A stretch of DNA of 64,000 nucleotides, from NCBI GenBank assembly GCA_963575675.1, contig CAUYUA010000283.1:1-64000 (forward strand). Reading direction: 5' to 3'. Under the pieces are notes generated by a model. The model worked only from the letters and a program-made list of their open reading frames with translations. It had not been told where the DNA came from and did no database searches. Position 1 is the stretch's first letter. Every line of letters starts with the position of its first letter. Source of the DNA: CAUYUA01 sp963575675. Its GTDB lineage: Bacteria; Pseudomonadota; Alphaproteobacteria; Azospirillales; Azospirillaceae. The position numbers were made by a program, and so were the translations under genes. Positions 27,232 to 36,119 of the stretch are shown here, piece by piece.

Positions 27232-27447
27232 CGTTTACTATGGTTTCTTACGGCTTCACCGGATTGAAAAGGTCCACTCACTTTTGGATTGTCGTAGAAC
27301 TCCAAGTTATGGTTTCCAAAGGCCTCCCGGCCTTTGGCGGGTCCAGGGCGGAGCCCTGGCCTTTTTCTTGGCTTCTCTTTTTCTTGGCTTCTTTGGCTCC
27401 TTAGGTTCCTTTCTTGATCTTTTTTCGGATTTTCGAGTGAACGGAGT
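27232..27447 (+). repeat. T2 MITE-like repeat
   Basis: The inner hairpin CCAAAGGCC/GGCCTTTGG and the GGGTCCAGGGCGGAGCCCTGG stretch identify it as T2. The right end reads GAGTGAACGGAGTATAAC. The left terminal repeat is worn. A local duplication of CTTTTTCTTGGCTTCT-like sequence is present near 27360-27395. It fills the gap between the helicase and queC genes. Confidence 0.8.
27443..27446 (+). promoter_or_regulatory. queC ribosome-binding site inside the T2 end
   Basis: GGAG at 27443-27446 lies nine bases before the GTG start of queC. This GGAG belongs to the terminal ACGGAGT of the T2 element, so the mobile repeat appears to supply the ribosome-binding site. Confidence 0.55.
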
Positions 27448-27455
27448 ATAACAAA

Positions 27456-28181
27456 GTGACGAGTGAAACTCCATCTGAACGCGCGTTGGTGTTATTTTCG
27501 GGTGGGCAAGATTCCACGGTGTGTTTGGCGTGGGCGTTGGATCGTTATTCTGTGGTTGAGACTGTGGGATTTGATTACGGACAGCGTCATAGAGTTGAGT
27601 TGGCGTGTCGGCAAGAGGTGTTGTCGGCGTTGCGACGGGAGTTTCCGGCGTGGGACGCGCGGTTGGGTGTGGATCATCAGATTGATCTGACGTTGTTGAG
27701 CGCGTTGAATGAGACGTCGTTGACGCGCGCGGTGGAGATTGCTTTAACCGAAGATGGTTTGCCGACGACGTTTGTTCCCGGGCGGAATATTATGTTTTTG
27801 ACGATAGCGGCGGCATTGGCGTTTCGGCGGAATTTGGGGCGGATTGTTGGGGGGATGTGTGAGACCGACTTTTCGGGGTATCCGGATTGTCGGGATGATT
27901 CAATTAAGGCATTACAGGTAGCGTTGAATTTGGGAATGAATCGGCGTTTTGTGTTGGAGACGCCGTTGATGTGGTTGACGAAGGCGGAGACTTGGGGGGT
28001 TTCGGAGAAACTCGGGGGCGAGGCGCTGGTTTCGGTGATTCGAGATTTAACGCATACGTGTTATTTGGGGGATCGGTCGATTCGGCATGTGTGGGGATAC
28101 GGATGTGGGGATTGTCCGGCGTGTTGTTTGCGAGCGGCGGGATATCGAGCTTGGCAAGGCGGTTTGACGTCGGAATCGTAA
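27456..28181 (+). CDS. queC: 7-cyano-7-deazaguanine synthase QueC
   Basis: This 241-residue enzyme converts carboxydeazaguanine to preQ0 with ammonia and ATP, in the queuosine pathway. The PP-loop SGGQDSTVCLAWAL is near residues 14-27, and the zinc-binding cysteines are in CGDCPACCLRAAGY near the C-terminus. FVPGRNIMFLTIAAALAF is a further family signature. The start is GTG at 27456. The other pathway genes (queD, queE, queF) are not in the window. Codon use in this gene is noticeably rich in TTG and GTG, as in the end of the preceding helicase gene. Confidence 0.96.
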   Translation: MTSETPSERALVLFSGGQDSTVCLAWALDRYSVVETVGFDYGQRHRVELACRQEVLSALRREFPAWDARLGVDHQIDLTLLSALNETSLTRAVEIALTEDGLPTTFVPGRNIMFLTIAAALAFRRNLGRIVGGMCETDFSGYPDCRDDSIKALQVALNLGMNRRFVLETPLMWLTKAETWGVSEKLGGEALVSVIRDLTHTCYLGDRSIRHVWGYGCGDCPACCLRAAGYRAWQGGLTSES

Positions 28182-28195
28182 AGTTAAAAAATTAA

Positions 28196-28316
28196 AAGAG
28201 TCCGGAACAATGGACAATTTACGTGGAGGATCGCTTTGCGAACAAGCGGGGGGGAGGCGTCCTCCTCCCTTATGATCCCCGGCGTCCAGGGACGCAGTCC
28301 CTGGACCCATCTGAGT
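28196..28316. repeat. T1 repeat between convergent queC and nnr
   Basis: The right part (GATCCCCGGCGTCCAGGGA, then CAGTCCCTGGACCCATCT) is a well-kept T1 arm. The left part (AGAGTCCGGAACAATGGACA) is a worn partner. A GGGGGGGAGG...CCTCCTCCC inner hairpin is present. It probably terminates both genes. Confidence 0.75.
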
Positions 28317-28360
28317 TTTATTTGGGTTTTTATTTAAAAATTTGAAGAAAATTGAGAATC

Positions 28361-29896
28361 TTAATTTGCTTCCAAGTGTAAAGCCGTCGTTTCTTCTTCC
28401 AGACTATAGCGTGTTTTCGGCTTATATCGATCGCGCAGATGACGCAGAATATTCGGCAACGCTTCTGGCAAATCTTCCGCCATCAACCCAACGCCGAGAC
28501 TTTTTCCCGCCGCTCCATGCAGCCAAGTTGCTGCACATGCCGCCAAACCAACACTCATCCCCTGAACAATCAATCCCAATGTCATGCCCGCCAAAACATC
28601 TCCTGATCCGGCTGTCGCCAATTCCGGAGGCGCATTTCCGTTGATCACCACGCGCCCGTCATGAGACGCAATCACCGTGTCGGCCCCTTTGTTCAACACC
28701 ATCGCTCCCGCGCGTTGCGCCGCTTCTCTTGTGCGCGAGACTTTGTTTCCTGTTATGTCACCGAACAGACGCTGGAATTCTCCGGTGTGAGGCGTCAAAA
28801 GGCATCGTTGCGTCATCCACTCAAACAACATCGATGGACGATCGGAGAAGCTGGTCAAGGCGTCCGCGTCAAGCACGCAAGGGCGCCCAGAGCTTAACGC
28901 GGCCAAGACGCGGCTTCGTGTTTCTGCGGAAACGCCTGCTCCGGGGCCGATGAGCACTCCATTTCGACGGGAGTCCGTCAAGAATTCGGAGAACTCCATG
29001 TCGTTGGCGATCGGCTCGACCAAAATCGAGGTCAACGCAATGGCGTAAATGGCGAAGCTGTCTTGTGGGCAAGCAATCGTGGTCAATCCGGCGCCGATTC
29101 GCATTGCGGCGCGAGCGGCCAATCGTGCGGCTCCGGTCATGACGCCGCCGCCCCAGATCACGGCGTGGCCGCGTTTGTATTTGTGATTTTCAGGTCGAGC
29201 CCAAGGGAAACTCGGCAGCCAGAGGCTTGGGTGGTTTTCGTAGACGGTTGGACGAATTTCGTCGAGAACTTGGTCGGGAATGCCGATGTTGACGACGACG
29301 GTTTCGCCGCACAGAGTTTTTCCGGGCAACAGCATGTGGCCGGGTTTCTTACGGAAGAAAGTGACCGTGAGGACGGCAGGCGCTGCGGCTCCTCTGATTT
29401 CGCCGGTGTCGCCATCGACGCCGCTTGGGACGTCGACGGCGACTACGATCAGTCGGCGCGCGGCGATGTGTCCGATGATGTGGCGGGCGGTTCCTTCGAG
29501 TGGTCTGGAGAGACCGGCGCCGAACATGGCGTCGACGACCAAAGGAGACCCTTGAAGCATATCGATGGATGCGGGTTCTATGGGTTCTGACCATCGGGCG
29601 GCCATGTGGGCGGCGTCGCCTTTAAGAGCGTCAACAGAGCCCAATAAGCCGAGGCGCACCGACGACCATCCTGCTTCGCTGAGGCAACGAGCGATGACGA
29701 ATCCGTCTCCGCCGTTGTTTCCGGGGCCGCAGAAGACGACGGCGGGACGTTTGCTCCATCGCGCCATAATCTCTTTGGCGACGGCGGTTCCTGCGTTTTC
29801 CATGAGTTGTTCGCTAGGAACGCCGTTCTCTATGGCTAGAGAGTCGGCGCGGGCCATTTCGGCCACTGTAAGGAGTTCATGTCCTATTGACGCCAT
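28361..29896 (-). CDS. nnr: Bifunctional NAD(P)H-hydrate epimerase / dehydratase
   Basis: This 511-residue repair enzyme has a YjeF_N epimerase domain (1 to ~215, with CGPGNNGGDGFVIAR) and a C-terminal ribokinase-like ADP/ATP-dependent dehydratase (about 225-495). The C-domain shows RGHAVIWGGGVMTGAARLA, LTPHTGEFQRLFG, NKGADTVIA and the catalytic ATAGSGDVLAGM. Together they restore damaged (hydrated) NADH and NADPH. Both domains are complete. It lies 82 bases after the papain-like protease gene on the same strand. Confidence 0.95.
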   Translation of the reverse strand: MASIGHELLTVAEMARADSLAIENGVPSEQLMENAGTAVAKEIMARWSKRPAVVFCGPGNNGGDGFVIARCLSEAGWSSVRLGLLGSVDALKGDAAHMAARWSEPIEPASIDMLQGSPLVVDAMFGAGLSRPLEGTARHIIGHIAARRLIVVAVDVPSGVDGDTGEIRGAAAPAVLTVTFFRKKPGHMLLPGKTLCGETVVVNIGIPDQVLDEIRPTVYENHPSLWLPSFPWARPENHKYKRGHAVIWGGGVMTGAARLAARAAMRIGAGLTTIACPQDSFAIYAIALTSILVEPIANDMEFSEFLTDSRRNGVLIGPGAGVSAETRSRVLAALSSGRPCVLDADALTSFSDRPSMLFEWMTQRCLLTPHTGEFQRLFGDITGNKVSRTREAAQRAGAMVLNKGADTVIASHDGRVVINGNAPPELATAGSGDVLAGMTLGLIVQGMSVGLAACAATWLHGAAGKSLGVGLMAEDLPEALPNILRHLRDRYKPKTRYSLEEETTALHLEAN

Positions 29897-29978
29897 GGCG
29901 CGAATCCCAATCAGAAAAGTGAGTTTAGAACTTTATTCGGCAGGCGGATGTGTCATTTGGGAGTCTCTGTTTAATTCA

Positions 29979-31901
29979 CTAATGAGGGCGAGTGCTCAAA
30001 CGAAGATAGGTTGCCGCACTATTGCCTTGAGACGCTAAAGCCATACGGAATTGGGAAAGAAAAGCTCTCTCCGTCATGGACGTCGGCGCCCGTCCGTTGA
30101 ATAAAGGCTTCAGAGACGCCACAGCCAAGATCATTTCTTCACCGAAGGGCGGGGTGATTGTGAAATACGATCCATCTTCCGAGTCGCCGATCGTCATCTG
30201 TGTTTTCGCCGGCAAAGATTCTTTTTCATCGGCGTGCAAAAAGACGGCTTCTCCGTTGGTTTGCAAGTAGACCACATAAAGAAAGCTGGGAAAATTAGGC
30301 GCGCGGACGACGAACCGCAAGCGATCTCCGGCGCGCATGACCACGGGTTCGGAGTTTCCGGCGCCGATCATTTTAATGGCCAAGCCGGAGGGGCGCGACA
30401 AGGGCTCGACCAAGGTGAGCGCGGCTTCGCACTGAGGCCAAGGCAGAACATTGACGCGCAATAAGGGGTGATTGTTGGAAGCTCCGACGCCGCGCGTGGA
30501 GAGGTTTTCAATCGCTTCCGCCAGGCGGTTGCGGTCTTCTTGCGAGGCGACGAACCCGGAAATTACGGGTTTCTCAGCGTTGTCAATGGCGCTTTCCAGC
30601 TTGGCGCAGGCGAATCTATCGAAGAGTTCCCGCAAGCGCTCATTCGGGGCGCCTGGGCGCGGCGTTTCCTGCTGTTGAGGCGACTCGGTCTGACGAGGGC
30701 GAGTGGGCCAAACGGCGGAAGGGGGCGGCGAGTCGGCGTTTTGGCGCGGATGTGGATTTTGTGGGCGTGGCGGGGTGTTCTGAGGCGTTGTGCTGTCGGG
30801 CCAAATCGAATTGCCGTTTGCGTTCGGGCTTGGCGCGTCCGGGGTGGGGGAGACGTTTAATCTGGGGCGAATCGGGACCGTGTTGTTGGAGACGGGGCTG
30901 TTTGGGTTTTGATCGTTTTGACGCGGCCGAATCGGAATGTTCTGTTGATTGGGAGAATTGATTTGAGGCCAAACCGGGCCGTTGACGGCAGGGGGCGGAC
31001 GGACAATGTTTTGGTTTGGGCCTGGGCCGGGGATAGAAAGCGAGGGCAAGCCGGCGACTCGGGCGACGTAGGCCGAGCGGGTTCGCGCGCGGAAACTATC
31101 GTATGAAATCCAGCCGAATCCTCGATCGCCCCAGCTTCGGCCCCAGGAATTGGCGACTTTGAAGGCGCGTCGCGGGTCGCTGTAGGCGGTCACGACCATA
31201 GCGTGTCCTGAGCCGTCTTGGCCGAGGTCGTTGAAAATGTTTTCGCCGCGCAATTTGTGGAAGTCGTCGTTGACTTGCATGCCGAACACCACCGGGTCGC
31301 CGCGATAGATTTGGCCTTTCAGGTCGTCGAGGTTGTCGAGAGCGACGCGGCGCCATTCGCTGATTCGGAATCGACCGGCCTCTTGAGACACCATTGAATC
31401 CGGAGTGCGGTTGCAGCTCTTGGGATCGTAGGGAAACAGCGTCAGAGGCGGAACGCCGGTTCGGACCAGGAGATCAAGCGCGTCAGAGATTCTGCTTCCG
31501 CCGTGGCAATCATTGCTGCGTTTGATTTGGTTGTATAAAAACGACGGACTCAGCATAATTGCTTGACTGTCGTCGAGAATCGGACGCAGCCTCTGAGAGC
31601 GGTTTTCATAATATCCGCGCATGGCGTATCCGACCGCCCAGCCGACGCACGAGCTTTGACTGCCTTGAGACCCTGGAGGCGGAAACCACGGCGTTAAATC
31701 GGACTCCGGAGGCAAGAACGCGCGGTAGGCGGTGACGACGGGAAAGCTGCGGAGCGTTTCTTCCGATTCGAAATCGAGTCCCTGGCCGAAAGACTCGGAG
31801 GCTTCTTGCGCCGAGGCGGGAGCGACGTCAATCGACAAAGCCGTCGCGACTCGACCGAAGACGAGCAGCGCGGTGAGAAGCCGGAGGAGGAAGAGAATCA
31901 T
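29979..31901 (-). CDS. Secreted papain-like cysteine peptidase with DUF4384 domain
   Basis: This 640-residue protein begins with a signal peptide (1 to ~31, ending ASAQ). The peptidase C1 domain follows: catalytic Cys85 in GSQSSCVGWAVGYA, His near 233 in DGSGHAMVVTAY, and Asn near 251 in ANSWGRSWGDRGFGW. The triad is complete and the oxyanion Gln is present, so activity is expected. A ~140-residue Pro/Asn/Gln-rich linker (about 285-425) leads to a C-terminal DUF4384-like domain (about 490-600, FPSFLYVVYLQTNGEAVFLH). DUF4384 is found in bacterial secreted proteases and caspase-like proteins. It should work in the periplasm or outside; substrates are unknown. It follows pspC by 59 bases, possibly in one transcript. 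Confidence 0.85.
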   Translation of the reverse strand: MILFLLRLLTALLVFGRVATALSIDVAPASAQEASESFGQGLDFESEETLRSFPVVTAYRAFLPPESDLTPWFPPPGSQGSQSSCVGWAVGYAMRGYYENRSQRLRPILDDSQAIMLSPSFLYNQIKRSNDCHGGSRISDALDLLVRTGVPPLTLFPYDPKSCNRTPDSMVSQEAGRFRISEWRRVALDNLDDLKGQIYRGDPVVFGMQVNDDFHKLRGENIFNDLGQDGSGHAMVVTAYSDPRRAFKVANSWGRSWGDRGFGWISYDSFRARTRSAYVARVAGLPSLSIPGPGPNQNIVRPPPAVNGPVWPQINSPNQQNIPIRPRQNDQNPNSPVSNNTVPIRPRLNVSPTPDAPSPNANGNSIWPDSTTPQNTPPRPQNPHPRQNADSPPPSAVWPTRPRQTESPQQQETPRPGAPNERLRELFDRFACAKLESAIDNAEKPVISGFVASQEDRNRLAEAIENLSTRGVGASNNHPLLRVNVLPWPQCEAALTLVEPLSRPSGLAIKMIGAGNSEPVVMRAGDRLRFVVRAPNFPSFLYVVYLQTNGEAVFLHADEKESLPAKTQMTIGDSEDGSYFTITPPFGEEMILAVASLKPLFNGRAPTSMTERAFLSQFRMALASQGNSAATYLRLSTRPH

Positions 31902-31960
31902 GAGCGCTAATCCGCCAGAGGACAGGGCTAAGGCCGATATTCTAACAAGACAGAGAGCGA

Positions 31961-32377
31961 TTAGTGATTTTTATTGAGCGCGCGAAGGCGTTGATCCAAA
32001 TCGGCGGTTTTGCCGGAGGCGTGAGACTCCATGATAATGATTCGACGCTCCATGGCGCGGAAGCGATCGCGTAGAATCGTTAAGGCTCGGTCGGGATCGT
32101 CTTCTATTATGCGCCGATCGAGGTCCTCTTTTGTGGGGGGCGCCGAATTATCCTCATTTGGACGAATCGGCAATGTCAGCGCCAAAACCACATACAACGC
32201 CAGCGCCGGAGGTGGCGTAAGAGTGACGCAGATCAGCATGCCGATGCGGACGTTTCGTGGCGAGATGTGAATGTGTTCGGCCAATCCGGCGCAAACGCCC
32301 AGGAGTTTGCCTTGTTTCGGGTTGCGATAAAGGTGTGGCGAGGAAAATAAAGACCGTGTGTTTGGATTCGCGTTCAT
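31961..32377 (-). CDS. pspC: Phage-shock protein C, PspC domain
   Basis: This 138-residue inner-membrane protein has the PspC domain (LYRNPKQGKLLGVCAGLAEH, then one hydrophobic segment IGMLICVTLTPPPALALYVV). A basic, helical C-terminal tail (DPDRALTILRDRFRAMERR) follows and probably faces the cytoplasm. In the known system PspC senses secretin mislocalisation together with PspB and sequesters PspA. The gene follows pspB by 47 bases on the same strand. Confidence 0.92.
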   Translation of the reverse strand: MNANPNTRSLFSSPHLYRNPKQGKLLGVCAGLAEHIHISPRNVRIGMLICVTLTPPPALALYVVLALTLPIRPNEDNSAPPTKEDLDRRIIEDDPDRALTILRDRFRAMERRIIIMESHASGKTADLDQRLRALNKNH

Positions 32378-32424
32378 GTGACGTCAGGCTTCTTGTCGAA
32401 ATTTGTTGATCTAAGGCGTCTTCG

Positions 32425-32655
32425 TCAACGAGAGGAGTGACGCCAATTCGGGTTGTTCGAGTCGAGAAGCTGTTCCAGAACGAGAATTCTTTTTTCGAGT
32501 CGAGCGGCGGTGTTCCAGACTTCGGCGATGGCGTGTTCGTCGTCTTTGATCAAACGCCGTGCGCCGCGCCATTTCAGGACATAGTGAACAACGACCCACA
32601 CCGGAATCACGACCAAGAGAAAAACGATGACGGCGATTATCAAACCGGATGGCAT
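32425..32655 (-). CDS. pspB: Phage-shock protein B
   Basis: This is a 76-residue single-pass membrane protein. The N-terminal segment IIAVIVFLLVVIPVWVVVHY is followed by a cytoplasmic coiled coil (EVWNTAARLEKRILVLEQLL) and the typical ending LDSNNPNWR. All agree with PspB, including length. It precedes pspC. Neither pspA nor the regulator pspF is visible upstream; a T2 repeat takes that space. Confidence 0.93.
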   Translation of the reverse strand: MPSGLIIAVIVFLLVVIPVWVVVHYVLKWRGARRLIKDDEHAIAEVWNTAARLEKRILVLEQLLDSNNPNWRHSSR

Positions 32656-32754
32656 GTGTCGATCGTCTCCGTAAAGCGTTGTTAAGATAAGGCTTGATCA
32701 AGAAGGTTAATCGATAAATTATATCCCATTCCATCAAAAATCCAAAAAAACTTG

Positions 32755-32945
32755 TCGGCGTTTTTTTCTTACGGTTTCACGGAATGTAAAACGGTCCTCT
32801 CGCCTTCGTCGGTTACAGTTTTCAAGTTGTGGTTTTCAAAGGTCTCTCGGCGTTTGGCGGGTTCAGGGTTTGGCGGGTTCAGGGAGGCGCCCTGTTTTTT
32901 TTCTTTGGCCTTGTCCTTGGACAGGCTCTTAATTCGAGAGCCTTA
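32755..32945 (+). repeat. T2 repeat, degenerate
   Basis: TTTCTTACGGTTTCACGGAATG and GGTTTTCAAAGGTCTCTCGG...TTTGGCGGGTTCAGG mark a worn T2 copy. TTTGGCGGGTTCAGG occurs twice in tandem. It lies upstream of pspB. Confidence 0.6.
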
Positions 32946-33124
32946 AATCAGCGTTTCATACGGTCGGCTTTTTGCTGATTTGTGTCGAGAGTCTGTTGAA
33001 GCGGTTCTTTGCGTAATTTTATGAAATATTGGATTTTAAAAGCACATCAATATTATACGGGATGCTATCTCTTTCGAAAGCAATTTGGTTGAGATTCTTG
33101 CACAATTCAGGTATAAACATTTCT

Positions 33125-33784
33125 ATGGCCTTGAAGAGGCGAGAGCTGCGGATTTATTCCGTCTGCGATCCATTCTTAATAAAGGCGGATATTGAGATAA
33201 AAGGAAAAAAGGAGGAGCCATTGCCTCCGCCGCCTGACCATTGTCCGGCTCTTGTGCTGAACGCCGACTTTCGTCCGCTCAGTTACTTTCCTTTGTCTTT
33301 ATGGTGTTGGCAAGACGCCGTTCGCGCCGTTTTTATGGATAGAGTTAATATTATCTCAGAATATGATCGTGTTGTGCGCTCGCCTACATTCGTCATGCGG
33401 TTGCCGAGCGTTATATCTCTGAGAGACTATGTTCAACCGACTCGTCATCCGGCTTTTACACGCTTCAATGTTTTTCTCCGTGATCGTTTTGCATGTCAGT
33501 ATTGCGGTCAAGCGTTTCCTACGCAAGAATTGACTTTTGATCATGTTGTGCCGCGCTCAAAAGGTGGGCGAACCACATGGGAGAACGTCGTTACGTCCTG
33601 CACCGCATGTAATCTATTGAAAGGCAATAGGTTATTGCATCAATGCGGCATGGCTCCCATGACGCCGCCGTTTCAACCCTCGGCGCGCGACCTCCAAGAA
33701 AACGGAAGAGCTTTCCCGCCAAACTATCTTCACGAGAGTTGGCGGGATTTTCTTTATTGGGACTCTGAGTTGGATCCGGGTTGA
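33125..33784 (+). CDS. HNH endonuclease family protein
   Basis: The conserved core is PALVLNADFRPLSYFPLSL, a family widespread and often single-copy in alphaproteobacteria. The HNH finger is ACQYCGQAFPTQELTFDHVV, then PRSKGGRTTWENVV and CTACNLLKG: the two CxxC pairs hold zinc and the His/Asn/His catalytic set is intact. Length is 219 residues from the ATG at 33125. The open frame continues upstream to 33029, but that part has no similarity to the family. DNA cleavage is expected; the biological role of this family is not settled. Confidence 0.85.
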   Translation: MALKRRELRIYSVCDPFLIKADIEIKGKKEEPLPPPPDHCPALVLNADFRPLSYFPLSLWCWQDAVRAVFMDRVNIISEYDRVVRSPTFVMRLPSVISLRDYVQPTRHPAFTRFNVFLRDRFACQYCGQAFPTQELTFDHVVPRSKGGRTTWENVVTSCTACNLLKGNRLLHQCGMAPMTPPFQPSARDLQENGRAFPPNYLHESWRDFLYWDSELDPG

Positions 33785-34125
33785 TCGGATTTTAAGTTTT
33801 CCTTGAATTAATAAGAATTAAATCCTTTAAAGGATGGGTGTTGCGCGTGCGTCACGGCGTTGCGGAATGACGTCGTCGTTCATGATTTGCATCTAAACGG
33901 CTCTGGACAAGAAATTTTCCTCCTGTCATGATGTTCGCGAATTCAACGCTTTTGAACGCAGGGCTAAACCTAAATCGGAGATGATGCTCTGATTGCGCCG
34001 ATTTGCAACCTTAATATGGGGGCTCTAAAGGGATGCCCTTATCGGGAGCGTTGGCGAAAAGAGTCGGATTCAAGGTTTTATTTCTGTTATAAGTGGTATA
34101 AAGTCCTGGAAGAGAGACTGGTGTC
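33785..34125. other. Intergenic region, nothing assigned
   Basis: This 341-base gap lies between two plus-strand genes. A small hairpin AAGGG/CCCTT is visible near 34028-34040. No coding frame, repeat family or known riboswitch core was recognised. Confidence 0.4.
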
Positions 34126-34383
34126 ATGATCAGCGGTCAGGGTGGGGAAACGAAGAGAAATGTGATTAGTAATCTTCGTTGCCTAGCGTCAGTGGCTCAG
34201 TGTATGGGGGCGCAGTTGTGGCCTGTGGCGCATCGGTTGGATGCTTGTGCCGAGGCTTTGGAATCGGCGATTCGATTGCGTGATTCGGTTGCGTTGTCAG
34301 AGGCTTTGCGGGTGGCGGATGTGCTGTTGAAAGAGATACAGCCGCGTTTGCGTCAAGAATTGGCTTTATGCGCGGTGTCGTGA
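34126..34383 (+). CDS. Small hypothetical protein, 85 residues
   Basis: The product is Leu/Ala/Arg-rich and should be all-helical, with a run CAEALESAIRLRDSVALSEA followed by LRVADVLLKEIQPRL. There is no signal peptide, membrane segment or known motif. GAGAG lies about 12 bases before the ATG. A strong T1-core terminator follows at 34500. The family is not recognised; coding character is moderate. Confidence 0.5.
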   Translation: MISGQGGETKRNVISNLRCLASVAQCMGAQLWPVAHRLDACAEALESAIRLRDSVALSEALRVADVLLKEIQPRLRQELALCAVS

Positions 34384-34499
34384 AGGGGTGTCGTGGCGTC
34401 TTGGTCGTTTGTTTATATATTTTGGCGAAACGCCGCTTATATCGACGGGCGGAATGATTAACACGAGACCTTTGGCTCTTCTGAGTGAAAATTAAGAAT

Positions 34500-34541
34500 A
34501 AAAATGGCCCAGGAACACAGTTCCTGGGCCATTTTTATTTT
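34500..34541. terminator. T1-core stem-loop, bidirectional terminator
   Basis: A perfect 16-base stem AAAAATGGCCCAGGAA / TTCCTGGGCCATTTTT (34500-34515 with 34521-34536) separates two convergent genes. The flanking A and T tracts allow use on both strands. Confidence 0.85.
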
Positions 34542-34562
34542 TAACACCGGGTGTTTTGTTGT

Positions 34563-35258
34563 TTATCCGTCGGTTCCATACCTCATGATTTGGGTTCCAT
34601 GGGTTTTCAACCAATTGCGTGGACGATTGACTTGCGGCGTTAATTGTCCCACCAATGCCCAAAACTTCGGCGAATGATTCATCTCCGCCAAATGCGCCAC
34701 TTCATGCGCCGCTACGTAATCCATAACCCAGTCCGGCATAAGAATTAGTCGCCACGAAAAAGACAAGCGTCCGGAAGAGGAGCAACTTCCCCATCGACTG
34801 CGTGTGTCGCGAACCGTTATCGCCGCCACGCGCCGCTCGATTTTCGTTGCTTTGTCGCGGGTGCGGGTTTCCAGCTCGCGCCGCGCCAAAGCGATTAAAG
34901 CGTCGCGCACGCGCCGCGCCATATGTTCCGGTTTTCCTCCAACCAAAATTTCTTGATTTAGAAACAAGGGGCCGCCAATCAATTCGGGCTGATGGCGAAT
35001 CACATAATCGCGTCCTAGAATCGGCGTCACCGCTCCCGCAACAAAAGGCTGCGCCGGCGGCAACGCCGCTTGGCGATGAGAAACCCATGAGGCGTGTCGT
35101 TCAACGAATATTCGAATCACTTGCTCTGAAACAGCGAGAGGCGCGGTTACTCGTATGACTCCACAGATCGGGTCGACTCGAAGGGTCAAGCGCGTGGCGC
35201 GCGAGCTGCGTCTGATTTCCAGTGGAGCAGACAGTTCTGGAATGGAAAGCTGTTGCAT
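34563..35258 (-). CDS. YgjP-type zinc metallopeptidase (M48/DUF45)
   Basis: This 231-residue protein belongs to the YgjP/DUF45 family. The zinc site is HEVAHLAEMNHSPKFW (HExxH with a third His six residues on). TRSRWGSCSSSGRLSFSWRL is a strong family signature just before it. No signal peptide is seen, so it is cytoplasmic. The biological substrate of this family is uncertain. The gene converges on the small hypothetical gene across a T1 terminator. Confidence 0.93.
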   Translation of the reverse strand: MQQLSIPELSAPLEIRRSSRATRLTLRVDPICGVIRVTAPLAVSEQVIRIFVERHASWVSHRQAALPPAQPFVAGAVTPILGRDYVIRHQPELIGGPLFLNQEILVGGKPEHMARRVRDALIALARRELETRTRDKATKIERRVAAITVRDTRSRWGSCSSSGRLSFSWRLILMPDWVMDYVAAHEVAHLAEMNHSPKFWALVGQLTPQVNRPRNWLKTHGTQIMRYGTDG

Positions 35259-35327
35259 GGTCTGTAATTTCTAAGATATCGATTCTATAAAGAGCGTGTA
35301 TTTGCCTTAAGAAGGCTGTTGTCCTAA

Positions 35328-35422
35328 GAGGCTGTCCGAATAAAACATCAATGTTTCCAATGGTTCCTGGAGTCATCCATCGGAATGCGCTGGAAACATT
35401 GATATTTTCTCCGAACCGGCTC
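35328..35422. mobile_element. T3 MITE-like element
   Basis: Terminal inverted repeats of about 32 bases (GAGGCTGTCCGAATAAAACA... and its complement with seven mismatches) bound a 95-base element. A TAA duplication flanks it on each side. The ends and the TNA duplication resemble IS5-family elements. It has no coding capacity. Confidence 0.7.
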
Positions 35423-35463
35423 TAAGATGATGAAAATCTTGTTATGGCGGGGAGAAAAAATCC

Positions 35464-35859
35464 GTGCGAGTAGTTTCTTTTAAGAGGCGATGTGTCATCG
35501 CAACCATTATCATCGTGTGTGGAGCCGTGCTTTCGAGTGTGGCGAGCGCGGCGAATGAGATAAGTTTTCGTAAGGACATTTTTCCGATACTAGAAGGAAA
35601 TTGCGTTGAATGTCACAAGCCGGGGGGCAAGGGGTTTGAGTCGTCCGGCTTGAGCTTGGAAAGCTACGAAGGTGTTATGAAGGGAACGAAATTTGGTCCA
35701 GTGATTGTTCCGGGAGATATCTTTACCAGTAATTTGTTGCGGGCGGTGTTTGGGCAAGTAAACTCTGCGATGCGGATGCCGTTTCATCGTCGCGAATTGC
35801 CGGAAAAAGACGGGGCTTTGTTGTTGCATTGGATTTATCAAGGCGCGAAAAACAACTAA
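35464..35859 (+). CDS. Small exported c-type cytochrome-like protein
   Basis: This 131-residue protein has a signal peptide (hydrophobic core TIIIVCGAVLSSVASA) and a single haem-binding motif CVECH near residue 48, in ISFRKDIFPILEGNCVECH. A likely distal Met lies in AMRMPFHRREL. This opening is typical of the PSCyt/planctomycete-type cytochrome domain, usually fused to larger proteins, here alone. The start is GTG at 35464, the first residue of a good signal peptide. Redox partner unknown. Confidence 0.82.
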   Translation: MRVVSFKRRCVIATIIIVCGAVLSSVASAANEISFRKDIFPILEGNCVECHKPGGKGFESSGLSLESYEGVMKGTKFGPVIVPGDIFTSNLLRAVFGQVNSAMRMPFHRRELPEKDGALLLHWIYQGAKNN

Positions 35860-35934
35860 AATTTTGTCTGAAGGAAATGTCGGCGATTGCAGCGATTCCG
35901 GTCGTTGTCTGTTGGACTAAATTTTTGACTGCGG

Positions 35935-36077
35935 CCTTTCCGAATTGAAACGGCCGACTCTCATCCGGTCGTTACAAACTCCAAGTCATGGTTTCCAAAG
36001 GCCTCCCGGCCTTTGGCGGGTCGAGGGCGGAGCCCCGATTCTTCTGGAGGTTTTTTGAGTTTTCAATTGGACGGAGT
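35935..36077 (+). repeat. T2 MITE-like repeat
   Basis: This is a clear T2 copy: TTTCCGAATTGAAACGGCC, the CCAAAGGCC/GGCCTTTGG hairpin, GGCGGAGCCC, and the right end TTTTCAATTGGACGGAGT. The left terminal repeat is not preserved. It follows the cytochrome gene. Confidence 0.82.
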
Positions 36078-36119
36078 ATTGTTTTTTTAAGCCAAGCCTA
36101 TGGCAAAGCTCAATCTGTG

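Noticed and set aside
28343..28644. Plus-strand open frame over the nnr 3' end
   Set aside because: Antisense to a complete nnr gene with no family features.
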